64,000 nt of DNA from Methylophilales bacterium LSUCC0135 (GCA_001704575.1 MCAW01000004.1:36597-100596), one strand, 5' to 3'. Counted from the first letter of the stretch, positions 9,651 through 18,497 are shown. A program made the numbers and translations. Notes: generated by a model from the letters alone, not told the origin.

Positions 9651-10367
9651 ATGATGCATCACACCAACTTTGCAAAATCCATGAGAGTTTCGGCGCGCTC
9701 ACGGATATACGCAGATCAGTTGCTTGAGGATTTTTTTGCGGCTGTCGAAAAAACACCCGTCGTGTCTGAAAAAACCGGGCAACAATGGCTGAAATCGCTG
9801 ACAGCACTGACAACAGCGCTCAAGATCGAACAGCCCGATCTGGTCGCCCGGCAGCTGCTGTTCATCGCCACCGAAGCCGGCGCTCGGGCACGGCAATCAC
9901 CTGACAACCGGGCGCTGCAGCACGCACTCACGGCTGCCAAAGCGTTACTGGCAGTGCAGAAACGCAAAGCTTTCGCGTCAAACAGTCATGTTTATGCCAT
10001 GGCTGCCAGTTTTTTCCTGATTTTCGGCGTCAGCAGCATGCTGTTTACCAGCCATACGCCCGCGCCACAAGAGACCGTCGAAATCATCGGCCAGAATCAA
10101 ACCACAGTCGCCCCTGCGGCTGTCTTGATCAATGCGAATCCGAAACGGCTGGCTGAAATGCATGCTTACCGCGAAAAAATGCGTCAAGGCACCTGCAACT
10201 TCCCCGAGGCCCTGATGCTGGACGAAGCTGATCGTGGCATTTATCTCAAGACTGTGGTCTATGGCGACATTCCGCACGACATCAAGGAGCAGCAAATCAC
10301 CGCCAGGCTGATGGAAAGCGTGCGCTGTGACTTCAGCCCGATGCTGATGAAAAACTCTATCGGTTGA
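9651..10367 (+). CDS. Membrane protein of unknown function
   Basis: A 238-residue product with one clear membrane helix near residues 115-135 (HVYAMAASFFLIFGVSSMLF) between an Ala/Leu-rich cytoplasmic part and a C-terminal domain of about 100 residues. I recognise no domain. It begins 10 bp after hemJ and is followed by a strong terminator, so it is probably the last gene of the thioredoxin-hemJ operon. The ATG at 9651 is preferred to an upstream start that overlaps hemJ. Confidence 0.65.
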   Translation: MMHHTNFAKSMRVSARSRIYADQLLEDFFAAVEKTPVVSEKTGQQWLKSLTALTTALKIEQPDLVARQLLFIATEAGARARQSPDNRALQHALTAAKALLAVQKRKAFASNSHVYAMAASFFLIFGVSSMLFTSHTPAPQETVEIIGQNQTTVAPAAVLINANPKRLAEMHAYREKMRQGTCNFPEALMLDEADRGIYLKTVVYGDIPHDIKEQQITARLMESVRCDFSPMLMKNSIG

Positions 10368-10423
10368 ATCCGGCCCCGGTGCAGGCTATTAATCCATGCA
10401 AGCCATGAAATTCAAACAATAAA

Positions 10424-10443
10424 AAAGGCGCTTTCGCGCCTTT
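10424..10443. terminator. Bidirectional rho-independent terminator
   Basis: AAAGGCGC and GCGCCTTT flank a TTTC loop, with A- and T-runs on either side. It sits between the convergent hemJ operon and the SRPBCC gene and can serve both. Confidence 0.85.
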
Positions 10444-10467
10444 CTTGTAATTTCAAACAACAACCAC

Positions 10468-10980
10468 TTATTCGGACACCTTTTTCAGGTTTTCCAAACC
10501 GCTCTTGAGAATCGCCTCGACCGCCGCCTTGGCGGCAGCGTCATCCTGACCAGCAGCACCCGGGCTGGCTGGGTCCTTGCGCTTGAACATCGCACGCCAG
10601 GTAACGACACTCTTACCGTCGCCGGCGGCTTCAACGCGGATATTGGCACTGTACTCGCGCACCGGTAACGTGCCCTCGGTAATCTCATACTTCATGAGCA
10701 TGCGCTCAGCTTCAAACCCGGTCAGCACTTCCTTGACACTACCGCCATCCTTGAAAGTCAGCGTGCGGGTAGCGCCGGTTTCACCTGCCTTGCCACCAGT
10801 CATTTCTGTTTTGGCAATACCGGGATGCCAGCTCATGTCGGCATAATTACCCGCTTTCGCCCAGACCTTGTCAGCCGGTGCGTTGATTTCAACCGACTCT
10901 TTCAGACGAATCGTCTCGTCGATTGCTGCTGACGCCATGAAAGGCAATGCAAGCAGCAATGCTGCAAAAAATCTACTCAT
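10468..10980 (-). CDS. Secreted SRPBCC-family protein
   Basis: A 170-residue product with a cleavable signal peptide (MSRFFAALLLALPFMASA) and an SRPBCC/START-like ligand-binding fold (SVEINAPADKVWAKAGNYADMSWHPGI). The ATG at 10980 is chosen because GAGGTG lies six bases upstream and it yields the signal peptide; a longer frame starting at 11073 does not. Family members bind small hydrophobic ligands; no ligand can be named. It is divergent from a TetR regulator and shares a palindromic operator with it, so it is probably repressed by that protein. Confidence 0.8.
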   Translation of the reverse strand: MSRFFAALLLALPFMASAAIDETIRLKESVEINAPADKVWAKAGNYADMSWHPGIAKTEMTGGKAGETGATRTLTFKDGGSVKEVLTGFEAERMLMKYEITEGTLPVREYSANIRVEAAGDGKSVVTWRAMFKRKDPASPGAAGQDDAAAKAAVEAILKSGLENLKKVSE

Positions 10981-11112
10981 TAAACACCTCATTGATGATT
11001 GATTGATAAATCCCTGAAACATCAGGCCGCTGTAATTTACCTGATTAATCTCGCGGGCAAAACCCTGAACCACAGAATTTTGCGCGTCAAAAGCAATGTA
11101 AAAGATGCAGGT

Positions 11113-11130
11113 ATATACTCAGTAGTATAT
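11113..11130. promoter_or_regulatory. Palindromic operator between SRPBCC and tetR genes
   Basis: ATATACT-CAGT-AGTATAT is a perfect 7-4-7 inverted repeat, 31 bp before the tetR start and 133 bp before the divergent SRPBCC start. This is typical of a TetR-family autoregulatory operator controlling both directions. Binding is inferred. Confidence 0.6.
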
Positions 11131-11160
11131 TTTTGACATAAGTTCCGCTACACTTCATTC

Positions 11161-11724
11161 ATGTCGGCACTCAAACAAAAAATCCTGCTAGTTGCCTCGG
11201 AGTTGTTCCAGACCCGTGGCATCAATGCCACTGGTGTCGACACCATCGTCGCAGTTGCCGGCACGACCAAGATGACACTCTACAAGCACTTCACTTCCAA
11301 GGAACTACTCATTCTTGAAGTGCTGAAAAAAGGCCATCTGGATTTCCAGTCCTGGCTCAACGAACAGCTTTCACGCTACAGCAAAAAACCATCCGAAAAG
11401 CTGCAAAGACTGTTTGATTTCATAGAGGAGTGGGTCAGCTCGCCGGACTATCACGGCATGGCATTCCTCAAGGCATCGGCAGAATTCCCGGAAGAAAGCA
11501 GTGCCATCCACCGCCTGTCAGCCGAGCAATCGGAGCAATTCAGGCGCTATCTGGCGAGGCTGGCAGAGGATGCCGGCGTGAAGGATTACGAAGGCCTTTC
11601 ATTGCAACTATCATTGCTGATCGAGGGCGCCATGCAGGCCGAGCAAATCCGGCGTGGTTCCGGTAGCCTGAAATACGCCAAAAAAGCGGCCAAAATCCTG
11701 ATCAACGACGCACTCATGCATTGA
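11161..11724 (+). CDS. TetR-family transcriptional regulator
   Basis: A 187-residue TetR/AcrR repressor. The N-terminal helix-turn-helix (ASELFQTRGINATGVDTIVAVAGTTKMTLYKHFTSKELL, about 10-50) is well conserved. The C-terminal ligand-binding part is helical and, as usual, divergent. It starts 31 bp after a perfect palindrome and is divergent from the SRPBCC gene. The inducer is unknown. Confidence 0.9.
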   Translation: MSALKQKILLVASELFQTRGINATGVDTIVAVAGTTKMTLYKHFTSKELLILEVLKKGHLDFQSWLNEQLSRYSKKPSEKLQRLFDFIEEWVSSPDYHGMAFLKASAEFPEESSAIHRLSAEQSEQFRRYLARLAEDAGVKDYEGLSLQLSLLIEGAMQAEQIRRGSGSLKYAKKAAKILINDALMH

Positions 11725-11800
11725 GACGACAGGGTCACGCAGGCTTGCCTCGGGCCTGCCGCCTGCGGATAATGCAGTTTTAACCGGACAAGCTTTCCCG

Positions 11801-12742
11801 ATGCGAACCCTAATCTGCGGCTCACTGGCTTACGACACCATCATGGTGTTTCAGGACCAGTTCAAGAATCACATCCTCCCTGAGAACCTGCAAATCCTCA
11901 ATGTCTGTTTTTTCGTCCCGGAAATGCGGCGTGAATTCGGCGGCACCGCAGGCAACATTGCCTACAATCTCAAGCTGTTGAACGGCGAACCGCTGATCAT
12001 GGCGACAGTCGGCAACGACTTTGCCAACTACAGCGCGTGGCTGGCAGAAAACGCCATCACCCCTCAACATATCAGAATCATCAACGAAACTTATACTGCG
12101 CAAGCTTTCATCACGACCGATCTCGACGACAACCAGATCACCGCCTTCCATCCCGGCGCCATGCAGCAATCCCACCTCAACAGCGTGCAGGAAACCGAGA
12201 ACGTCAAACTTGCCATCATCGCGCCGGATGGCCGCGAAGGTATGTTCATGCACGCACGTGAATGCGCGGAAGCCGGCATCCCATTTCTGTTCGACCCAGG
12301 TCAGGGCCTGCCGATGTTCACCGGGGACGAACTACTGGACTTCATCGACAAGGCCGACTACGTGGCCGTCAATCATTACGAAGCCGAACTCCTGCAGGAA
12401 AAAACCGGTCTGACATTGGAAACCCTGGCAAACAAGGTCAAGGCCCTGATCGCCACGCGCGGTGCCAAAGGCTCAACCATTTACAGCGGCGGTCAACGCA
12501 TCGAAATTCCTTGCGTTCAAGCAGATGCGCTGGTCGATCCGACCGGCTGCGGAGATGCTTATCGCGCCGGTTTGCTATATGGCATTGCGAGGGGGTGGGA
12601 CTGGAAAAAATCCGGTCAGCTTGCCGCCGTCATGGGGGCAATCAAGATCGCCAGCCGCGGTGGACAGAACCACCAGCCCGACCGCGCTGAAATTGCCACC
12701 CGCTACGAAAAAGCATTTAATGAAACAATTGATTTAAGCTGA
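11801..12742 (+). CDS. PfkB-family carbohydrate/nucleoside kinase
   Basis: A 313-residue ribokinase-fold kinase. The first PfkB signature (GGTAGNIAYNLKLLNGEPLIMATVGNDF) and the second (DPTGCGDAYRAGLLYGI, with the catalytic Asp and the GxGD anion hole) are both present. The sequence fits the bacterial adenosine-kinase-like branch. The acceptor could be adenosine or a sugar; the sequence does not decide. It stands alone between tetR and a lipoprotein gene. Confidence 0.85.
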   Translation: MRTLICGSLAYDTIMVFQDQFKNHILPENLQILNVCFFVPEMRREFGGTAGNIAYNLKLLNGEPLIMATVGNDFANYSAWLAENAITPQHIRIINETYTAQAFITTDLDDNQITAFHPGAMQQSHLNSVQETENVKLAIIAPDGREGMFMHARECAEAGIPFLFDPGQGLPMFTGDELLDFIDKADYVAVNHYEAELLQEKTGLTLETLANKVKALIATRGAKGSTIYSGGQRIEIPCVQADALVDPTGCGDAYRAGLLYGIARGWDWKKSGQLAAVMGAIKIASRGGQNHQPDRAEIATRYEKAFNETIDLS

Positions 12743-12770
12743 ATAACCCCCTTTCGGAAAAGTGAGGCCC

Positions 12771-13226
12771 ATGATGAAAACCACCCGCATAGTCGTTTTG
12801 ATGACACTGTCACTGTTTCTTGCAGGCTGCGCGAGCTCGCAATCCGGTAGCGTCTACAGTCGTGATGAAGCCCGCAAGACCCAAACCATACGCACCGGCG
12901 TTGTCGAAAGCGTGCGCACCGTCAAGATCGAAGGTACAAAAACGCCTGTCGGCACCGTTGCCGGTGCCGCGGTTGGCGGCATCGCCGGCAGCTCGGTCGG
13001 CGGCGGCCGCGGTGCGGCCATCGCGACCGTGGTCGGTGCCGTTGCCGGCGGCCTGGCAGGCTCGGCTGCAGAAGAAGTCATCACCCGGCAGGATGGTCTG
13101 GAAATCACTGTCAAGCTCGACAGTGGCGGCATGGTGGCCATCGTGCAGGAAGCCGATGTCGCATTTACCCCCGGCCAACGCGTGCGCCTGATCGAATCCG
13201 GCGGCGTCACCCGCGTCAGCCACTAG
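12771..13226 (+). CDS. SlyB/Pcp-like glycine-zipper outer membrane lipoprotein
   Basis: A 151-residue lipoprotein: a signal peptide ending in LFLAGC (lipobox), then a glycine-zipper 2TM segment (GTVAGAAVGGIAGSSVGGGR and AIATVVGAVAGGLAGSAAEE) and a C-terminal beta domain. This is the layout of the SlyB/Pcp family of outer-membrane lipoproteins, which affect envelope integrity. It is preceded by GTGAGG. A 12-bp stem hairpin follows at 13243-13270. Confidence 0.85.
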   Translation: MMKTTRIVVLMTLSLFLAGCASSQSGSVYSRDEARKTQTIRTGVVESVRTVKIEGTKTPVGTVAGAAVGGIAGSSVGGGRGAAIATVVGAVAGGLAGSAAEEVITRQDGLEITVKLDSGGMVAIVQEADVAFTPGQRVRLIESGGVTRVSH

Positions 13227-13242
13227 CAAAGCAAGATAGCAT

Positions 13243-13270
13243 CGGTGACTGCCAGTCCTGGCAGTCACCG
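13243..13270. terminator. Hairpin downstream of the SlyB-like gene
   Basis: CGGTGACTGCCA and TGGCAGTCACCG form a perfect 12-bp stem with a GTCC loop, 17 bp after the stop codon. It lacks a T-run, so termination is only probable. Confidence 0.5.
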
Positions 13271-13283
13271 AACTTTCAAGAAG

Positions 13284-13301
13284 CTGTCACCGGCCTGTCA
13301 C
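13284..13301 (+). promoter_or_regulatory. Pho box upstream of the ornithine-lipid genes
   Basis: CTGTCAC at 13284 and CTGTCAC at 13295 are exact direct repeats at 11-bp spacing, the PhoB half-site pattern. They lie 50-67 bp before olsB. The same spacing is seen in the box upstream of phoB at 1008-1037. Phosphate-starvation control of ornithine lipid synthesis is established in other bacteria, for example Sinorhizobium. Confidence 0.65.
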
Positions 13302-13350
13302 CTTGAATTTGTAAAGTCTTTCCTGTTTTCAATAGAACAGGAAAGCGCAA

Positions 13351-14100
13351 ATGCTGGAACGGCATCATTCCCCGGGGCTTGCTCAAGAGCCCGTTCACCT
13401 CACCTACAGTTTCGCCCGCAACCCATCCGAGGTCGCAGAAGCCCAGCGACTGCGCTACAAGGTGTTTGCCGAAGAAATGGGTGCGAGGCTCAACAGCCGT
13501 GATGGTCACGACCGCGATGGTTTCGATGCCTTCTGTGACCATTTGCTGATACGCGAAAGCAACAGCAACCAGGTGGTTGGCACTTATCGCATACTCAGCC
13601 CGGCCATGGCCAATGAAGCAGGCGGCTACTACTCCGCCGGCGAATTCGATCTGAGCCGCCTCGCACATCTTTTTGACCGCACGGTTGAAGTCGGCCGCGC
13701 TTGCGTGCACCGCGATTACCGCCACGGCGGCACCATCTCGCTGCTTTGGGCCGGCTTGGCTAAATACATGCAGATGCACCGTTATGAATACATGATCGGT
13801 TGCGGCAGTATCGGTATGGCCGATGGCGGGCACCTGGCTGCCAGTCTCTATCGCCGGCTTGAAGACAGCTTTATGGCACCGCCGGAATATCGCGTTTTCC
13901 CGCGCTGTCCGCTGCCGCTCGAAGGTCTCAACACCGGTCTGCAGGTTGCCTGCCCGCCGCTGATCAAAGGCTACCTGCGCCTGGGTGCCTATATCTGCGG
14001 AGAACCGGCCTGGGATCCGGATTTCAATACCGCTGACATGCTGATTATGTTACCTTTGTCACGTCTGGATAAACGATACGCCACGCGTTTCATGAAATAA
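13351..14100 (+). CDS. olsB: L-ornithine N(alpha)-acyltransferase (OlsB-type GNAT)
   Basis: A 249-residue protein of the OlsB/hemolysin-like GNAT family, which transfers a 3-hydroxyacyl group from ACP to ornithine in the first step of ornithine-lipid synthesis. Visible hallmarks are AQRLRYKVFAEEMGA near residue 35, VEVGRACVHRDYR and GGTISLLWAGLAKYM (acyl-CoA/ACP binding), and IGCGSIGMADGGHLAASLYRRL. Two bases after its stop begins an acyltransferase that supplies the second step. A Pho box upstream suggests induction when phosphate is scarce, replacing phospholipids with phosphorus-free lipids. Confidence 0.85.
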   Translation: MLERHHSPGLAQEPVHLTYSFARNPSEVAEAQRLRYKVFAEEMGARLNSRDGHDRDGFDAFCDHLLIRESNSNQVVGTYRILSPAMANEAGGYYSAGEFDLSRLAHLFDRTVEVGRACVHRDYRHGGTISLLWAGLAKYMQMHRYEYMIGCGSIGMADGGHLAASLYRRLEDSFMAPPEYRVFPRCPLPLEGLNTGLQVACPPLIKGYLRLGAYICGEPAWDPDFNTADMLIMLPLSRLDKRYATRFMK

Positions 14101-14102
14101 TC

Positions 14103-14861
14103 TTGCAGCAAAAATACGCCTCACCCCTGACCCGCCTGTTGCGCACAAGCCGTATGGTGTTACACACACTGTACGGCGTTTTTATTGCCTCCGTCATCAT
14201 GCCGCGGCTGAGCCCGCAACGGCGTAACCGCGTAATCGGCAACTGGTCGGCAGCCCTGCTCGACATTCTGAACATCCGTGTCGTTGTACGCGGCAATCCA
14301 CCTGCGCGGGACCTGACCGGTGTCATGTTCGTCGCAAACCATGTTTCCTGGGTCGACATCCACGCCTTGAACAGCGTCATTACCACACGCTTTGTCGCCA
14401 AGGCGGAAATCCTCGACTGGCCGGTATTCGGCTGGTTCGCGATCAAGGCCAACACCCTGTTCATCGACCGCGAAAAACGTCATGCAACAGGCAAGATGAC
14501 CGGACTGACCAGAGAGGCTTTGCAGGCGGGGGAATGTATCTGTGTATTTCCCGAAGGCACGACCACGGACGGTAACGAAATCAAACCGTTTAAAGGCAGT
14601 CTGTTGCAAGCTGCCATTGATGCTGAAGCAGCGCTCTGGCCGTTCAGCATCCATTACCCGGGCGCCGGTGAAAGTGCCAATACCGAGATGGCATACTGGG
14701 GAGAACGCAGCCTGATCGAATCCATGCGCCTAGTCATCAGGCAGCACAAACCGGTGGTGGTGCTGAACTTCGCTGAACCGATAAGGACCAGCGGCTACGA
14801 CAGACGCACGCTGGCCGCAGAGGCGCGCGCGATCATTCTTGAACGTTCAGGATTGGGTTGA
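14103..14861 (+). CDS. olsA: 1-acyl-sn-glycerol-3-phosphate / lyso-ornithine-lipid acyltransferase (PlsC family)
   Basis: A 252-residue PlsC-family acyltransferase starting at a TTG. The catalytic motif is NHVSWVDI (HX4D), the glycerol-phosphate binding motif FPEGTTTDG, and an N-terminal hydrophobic segment anchors it to the inner membrane. Directly downstream of olsB it is best read as OlsA, which O-acylates lyso-ornithine lipid; a general PlsC activity cannot be excluded. Its 3' end overlaps the convergent apaH gene by 15 bp. Confidence 0.8.
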   Translation: MQQKYASPLTRLLRTSRMVLHTLYGVFIASVIMPRLSPQRRNRVIGNWSAALLDILNIRVVVRGNPPARDLTGVMFVANHVSWVDIHALNSVITTRFVAKAEILDWPVFGWFAIKANTLFIDREKRHATGKMTGLTREALQAGECICVFPEGTTTDGNEIKPFKGSLLQAAIDAEAALWPFSIHYPGAGESANTEMAYWGERSLIESMRLVIRQHKPVVVLNFAEPIRTSGYDRRTLAAEARAIILERSGLG

Positions 14862-15683
14862 TACCGGCCGGGGTGCATCTTCCGCAGCACAGGCAACCTG
14901 AAAGATCGCCTTGTCCTCCAGCCGCATGGCGGTAAGCTTGCCGCCCCACAGACATCCGGTATCCAGCGCATGCAGATCGGCACGCTGAAGCAATCCCAGC
15001 GCAGACCAGTGACCACAGACGATCACCGTATCCGCCGACTTCCTGCCGGGCACATCGAACCAGGGCATATATCCGGCCGGAATATCACGGGGTTCACCGG
15101 AAAATTTGAAATTCATCTCGCCCGTGGCCGTGCAGGTACGCAAACGTGTCATGGCATTGGTAATCAGCCTTAACCGGTCAACCCCGGCGAGCGACTCATC
15201 CCATTGCACCGGCCGGTTGCCATACATCTGCGAAAGAAAATCGTGATAGCCGTTGCCGCTCAGTGTCTGCTGCACTTCTGCTGCAAGGCGCACCGCATCA
15301 TCCGCGCTCCACTGCGGCAAAAGACCAGCATGCACCATCAGATAGGTATCATTTCGATAAACGAGTGGTTGCTCGCGCAGCCAGCCGAGTAACTCGCCAG
15401 CATCCGGCGCATCCAGCAAGGCCTGCAAGGTATCGCTGGCATGCAGCGAAACATAGCCCTCGGCAACGGCAAGCGCATGCAGATCGTGATTGCCCAGCAC
15501 CAGCACCACCTGTTGGCGGTGTTGATATATCCAGCGAAGCATTTCGAGCGAACCTGAACCGCGATTGATGACATCACCGACCAGCCACAAATTATCCATC
15601 TGCGGCTGGAAACCAATTTTTTGCAGCAACTGCTGAAATGAGTAATAGCAGCCCTGAATATCGCCGATTGCGTAGGTTGCCAT
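14847..15683 (-). CDS. apaH: Symmetrical bis(5'-nucleosyl)-tetraphosphatase
   Basis: A 278-residue calcineurin-fold phosphatase that splits Ap4A into two ADP. Metal-binding motifs are GDIQGC near the N-terminus, GDVINRGSGS and GNHDLHALAVA, and a later VHAGLLPQW with a C-terminal VCGHWSALG. The length matches ApaH of E. coli (280). The second motif reads NRGSGS where GPxS is commoner. It faces the ols operon convergently. Confidence 0.93.
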   Translation of the reverse strand: MATYAIGDIQGCYYSFQQLLQKIGFQPQMDNLWLVGDVINRGSGSLEMLRWIYQHRQQVVLVLGNHDLHALAVAEGYVSLHASDTLQALLDAPDAGELLGWLREQPLVYRNDTYLMVHAGLLPQWSADDAVRLAAEVQQTLSGNGYHDFLSQMYGNRPVQWDESLAGVDRLRLITNAMTRLRTCTATGEMNFKFSGEPRDIPAGYMPWFDVPGRKSADTVIVCGHWSALGLLQRADLHALDTGCLWGGKLTAMRLEDKAIFQVACAAEDAPRPVSTQS

Positions 15684-15734
15684 AAGGAGTGTCTTGACTA
15701 GCCGCAGCCATCAGACTGCGGCTATGTGGAGAGT

Positions 15735-16220
15735 TTAGAAGCCTGCGCCCGCCTCATTGGCCATATATACCACGGCCGCTGCCACCTCGTCATCGGAGAG
15801 CGCAGCATTGCCGCCTCGGGCCGGCATCATGCGAATACCTTCGATCGCATGTTTGATCAATGTATCCTTACCCTGTGCGATACGTGGCCCCCATGCCGCC
15901 TTGTCGCCAAACATCGGCGCTCCCATCGCACCGCTGGCGTGACACGCCAGACAATTCTGCTGATAGACCTGATCACCGGAGAGCGCTACTTTCTCTGCGT
16001 CTGCTGCAACCACCTCGACCTGGGCGACCGGCCTGATACGCTCTTCGACCTTTGCCATGGCGATAGCGGGATCAGTATCGGGCACCTGGGCTTCATCAAC
16101 ACCCATGAACAGTTTGACGACCAGAATGATCGCCAGTAACGGGGCAAGCAGGCCGCCCAGAATTGCTATCAGAACCTGAGAGATATTTGTCTTTGGAAAA
16201 TCGTCGTGCTGGTCACTCAT
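15735..16220 (-). CDS. Cytochrome c5-family membrane-anchored c-type cytochrome
   Basis: A 161-residue protein with one N-terminal membrane helix (about 15-38) and a periplasmic monoheme domain. The heme site is CLACH with distal Met in RMMPARGGNAALSDDEVAAAVVYM, the pattern of cytochrome c5. It would carry electrons between the bc1 complex and a terminal oxidase. It is transcribed away from the tRNA-Arg gene, whose promoter lies in the 110-bp gap (TATAAT at 16303-16308). Confidence 0.88.
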   Translation of the reverse strand: MSDQHDDFPKTNISQVLIAILGGLLAPLLAIILVVKLFMGVDEAQVPDTDPAIAMAKVEERIRPVAQVEVVAADAEKVALSGDQVYQQNCLACHASGAMGAPMFGDKAAWGPRIAQGKDTLIKHAIEGIRMMPARGGNAALSDDEVAAAVVYMANEAGAGF

Positions 16221-16325
16221 GATAAAAAGGCCTAAACATTTTTGAAGCCCTGATTATACTGACAAGGCCGAACAGACAACAAGGACAAGCTGCGCGGCGT
16301 TTGCTATAATTCGCCGCTGCTTCAG

Positions 16326-16411
16326 CATCTTGTGCGCCCGTAGCTCAGTTGGATAGAGTGTTGGTTTCCGAAGCCAAAGGTCACAGGTTCGACTCCTGTC
16401 GGGCGCGCCAT
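16326..16411 (+). repeat. Element 1 attachment repeat, left copy (86-bp direct repeat)
   Basis: The 86 bases from 16326 to 16411 recur exactly at 28554-28639. The repeat covers the whole tRNA-Arg gene plus eight bases upstream and one downstream. An integrase gene begins 87 bp further right. This is the signature of site-specific integration, with 12,228 bp between equivalent positions. Confidence 0.9.
16334..16410 (+). tRNA. tRNA-Arg (anticodon CCG), left copy
   Basis: 77 nt. The acceptor stem GCGCCCG pairs with CGGGCGC, followed by G and an encoded CCA. The anticodon stem is TTGGT/GCCAA with loop TTCCGAA, anticodon CCG. The T arm is ACAGG-TTCGACT-CCTGT. A TATAAT box lies 26 bp upstream. 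An identical gene is at 28562-28638. Confidence 0.95.
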
Positions 16412-16468
16412 ATAAAACAAGGGCTTGCCTCAAGACCGCAGCAGCAGCCAACCAGAAAAATCCCGAAG

Positions 16469-16486
16469 TGACACAGTTTTGACACA
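16469..16486 (+). other. Candidate integrase arm-type site, left end of element 1
   Basis: TGACACAGTTTTGACACA matches 17 of 18 bases of a sequence at 28438-28455 near the other end. Two TGACACA half-repeats at the same spacing near both att sites fit arm-type binding sites of a tyrosine integrase. Function is inferred. Confidence 0.55.
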
Positions 16487-16497
16487 CTGAGGGCAAA

Positions 16498-17463
16498 ATG
16501 GCTTCTATAGCAAAGCGTGCAAATGGTTGGCAGGCGCAAATCCGCAAAAAAGGTTATCCGAATATATCCCGAAGATTTGATAAGAAAAGTGATGCTGAAG
16601 TTTGGGCGCGCAATATCGAATCTGAAATGGACCGAGGTATCTTTACTGACCGGACAGAAGCAGAAAAAACTTCGTTCGGCGATATCCTTAATCGCTACCT
16701 ATTAGAAAAATCCCCAAAAAAACTTGGCTATAGGCAAGAAAAGTCTAGGATTAATCTACTGCTTAAACATCCTTTGTCAGCAAGGCCCCTAGCAACACTG
16801 AAATCATCTGATTTTGCAGAATACAAAGAATTAAGGCTGCAAAAGGTATGTGGCACAACGGTCAATAAAGAATTAAACCTAATTTCTAAGCTGATTGATA
16901 CGGCAAGGAAAGACTGGGGTATACCTATGGGCAACCCCACAACACTAGTCAGCAGGCCTAAAAATAACCCGCATAGGGAGCGACGCGTCACAGATGAAGA
17001 AGTATGTGCATTGGTTGGGCATTCCCTATCAAGCGAATTAAAGTCTATTATTTTGTTCGCAATTGAAACGGCTATGCGTCGAGGTGAAATATGCAATGCC
17101 AAATGGGAGCATCTAGACGAAACAAAAAGCATACTGCTAATACCCCATACAAAAACCGGTGCCCCACGACAAATACCTTTATCAAACAGAGCACTAAACA
17201 TTCTGCGCTCTATAGGTAGAAGAGATGGGGCAATATTCGTATTAAAGGCTGACAGCATCTCTCAGGCGTTCGAGAGAACTTGCAAACGCGCGAACATCAA
17301 CGATTTACATTTCCATGACTTAAGGCATGAGGCAATTACTCGCTTTTTTGAAAAGGGCCTTAACATGATGGAAGTAAGTGTCATAAGCGGCCACAAGACG
17401 CTATCGATGCTTAAACGCTATACGCACTTGAAGGCTGAGGATATAGCTAAAAAACTAGTTTAA
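16498..17463 (+). CDS. Tyrosine-type site-specific integrase of element 1
   Basis: A 321-residue integrase. The N-terminal part resembles an AP2-like arm DNA-binding domain (WQAQIRKKGYPNISRRFDKKSDAEVWARNIESEM), followed by a SAM-like core-binding domain and the catalytic domain. Catalytic residues are visible: Arg in ETAMRRGEI (about 192), HDLRHEAI (about 272), a His in ISGHKTLSMLKRYTH, and Tyr in KRYTH (about 306). It sits directly downstream of tRNA-Arg, the target it is expected to recombine. Codon use is AT-richer than the backbone. Confidence 0.92.
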   Translation: MASIAKRANGWQAQIRKKGYPNISRRFDKKSDAEVWARNIESEMDRGIFTDRTEAEKTSFGDILNRYLLEKSPKKLGYRQEKSRINLLLKHPLSARPLATLKSSDFAEYKELRLQKVCGTTVNKELNLISKLIDTARKDWGIPMGNPTTLVSRPKNNPHRERRVTDEEVCALVGHSLSSELKSIILFAIETAMRRGEICNAKWEHLDETKSILLIPHTKTGAPRQIPLSNRALNILRSIGRRDGAIFVLKADSISQAFERTCKRANINDLHFHDLRHEAITRFFEKGLNMMEVSVISGHKTLSMLKRYTHLKAEDIAKKLV

Positions 17464-17504
17464 TAAAGTTGAATCTTCAAAAAACATGATATTTCCGCTT
17501 TCGT

Positions 17505-18497
17505 ATGGCATTAATGAAAAAGGGGTTAATAGTGGTCGGCAAAAACACATGTTTGCATGGTCAGCACGAAACCAGACAAGCAAGTATGGTCAGTAGGGTT
17601 GAGTTATCTGATGATGAATGGAAGAGCATTGATGCAATTATTCTGGAAAACAAAATTCGATTTGAGCTTAGTTCAAAAAAGTATGATCTATCTCAAATCC
17701 AGAAATTGATACCCGTCATATACGATAGTAGATCCCTTGATAAAATAAATGATCTAAAACTAAGTATTAAATTGCTTATGGTTAAAGCTTATATCCTGAG
17801 ATATGGTGGCAATCAAATTACCGAAGACATAAAATGCTTTATCAATAAGCAATATAAATTATCCAATAAAGAATGGCATGTTATTGAAACAGATCTCTCA
17901 AAAAAATCTATCGACGATAAATTAAGAAATGAGATTAATGATCGACTTTCGATGATTGCCCATTACCGAAAAGAATATTTTTACAAAAACGTCAATCTTC
18001 AGGATATCAAGCGTTCGCTTAGAGCAATAAAAAAACTTTCGCCAGTTGAAGCTACTGAAGCCTACAAAAATATTGATGCTAGTTCTGTCGCTTATATTGA
18101 CGCAGAAATATGGAAGAAAAAACGATTACTGCCAGAGGCTATTTTCAATGAGGAATATTTTGAATTCACCGAAGCAGGATTCTTGGATATAAATCAAATT
18201 GCGTTTAAAAGACTTTCAAATCTTATCTTGACTGGTAAAGCAATCATTGAAGCCGCAGAAATAGCTTTAAAAGAATTGCCCCGCTCTGCCGGTGGCAAAC
18301 CCTTGCAATCCCACAATGACGATATCGCAAAACTCGCACAGGAAATATGGGATAGACTTGGTTGCCATGGCAAGGCCTATGCAACAGAGGATGAAGGTAG
18401 CGATCTAACTCGCTTTGCAGGAATCTTGTTCGAAACGGTTAACGGCTTCAGCAACGCAAGTAGCATTTCAAAAATCATCAGAAAAATCAACAAGTAA
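17505..18497 (+). CDS. Hypothetical protein of element 1
   Basis: Up to 330 residues, Lys/Ile-rich, with no motif I recognise. An alternative start at 17586 (MVSRVELSDDEW) would remove 27 poorly supported N-terminal residues, and neither start has a clear ribosome site. The C-terminal third contains GGKPLQSHNDDIAKLAQEIW, an arrangement often seen in integrase-linked accessory proteins of unknown role. It lies between the integrase and the AlpA-like gene. Confidence 0.55.
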   Translation: MALMKKGLIVVGKNTCLHGQHETRQASMVSRVELSDDEWKSIDAIILENKIRFELSSKKYDLSQIQKLIPVIYDSRSLDKINDLKLSIKLLMVKAYILRYGGNQITEDIKCFINKQYKLSNKEWHVIETDLSKKSIDDKLRNEINDRLSMIAHYRKEYFYKNVNLQDIKRSLRAIKKLSPVEATEAYKNIDASSVAYIDAEIWKKKRLLPEAIFNEEYFEFTEAGFLDINQIAFKRLSNLILTGKAIIEAAEIALKELPRSAGGKPLQSHNDDIAKLAQEIWDRLGCHGKAYATEDEGSDLTRFAGILFETVNGFSNASSISKIIRKINK

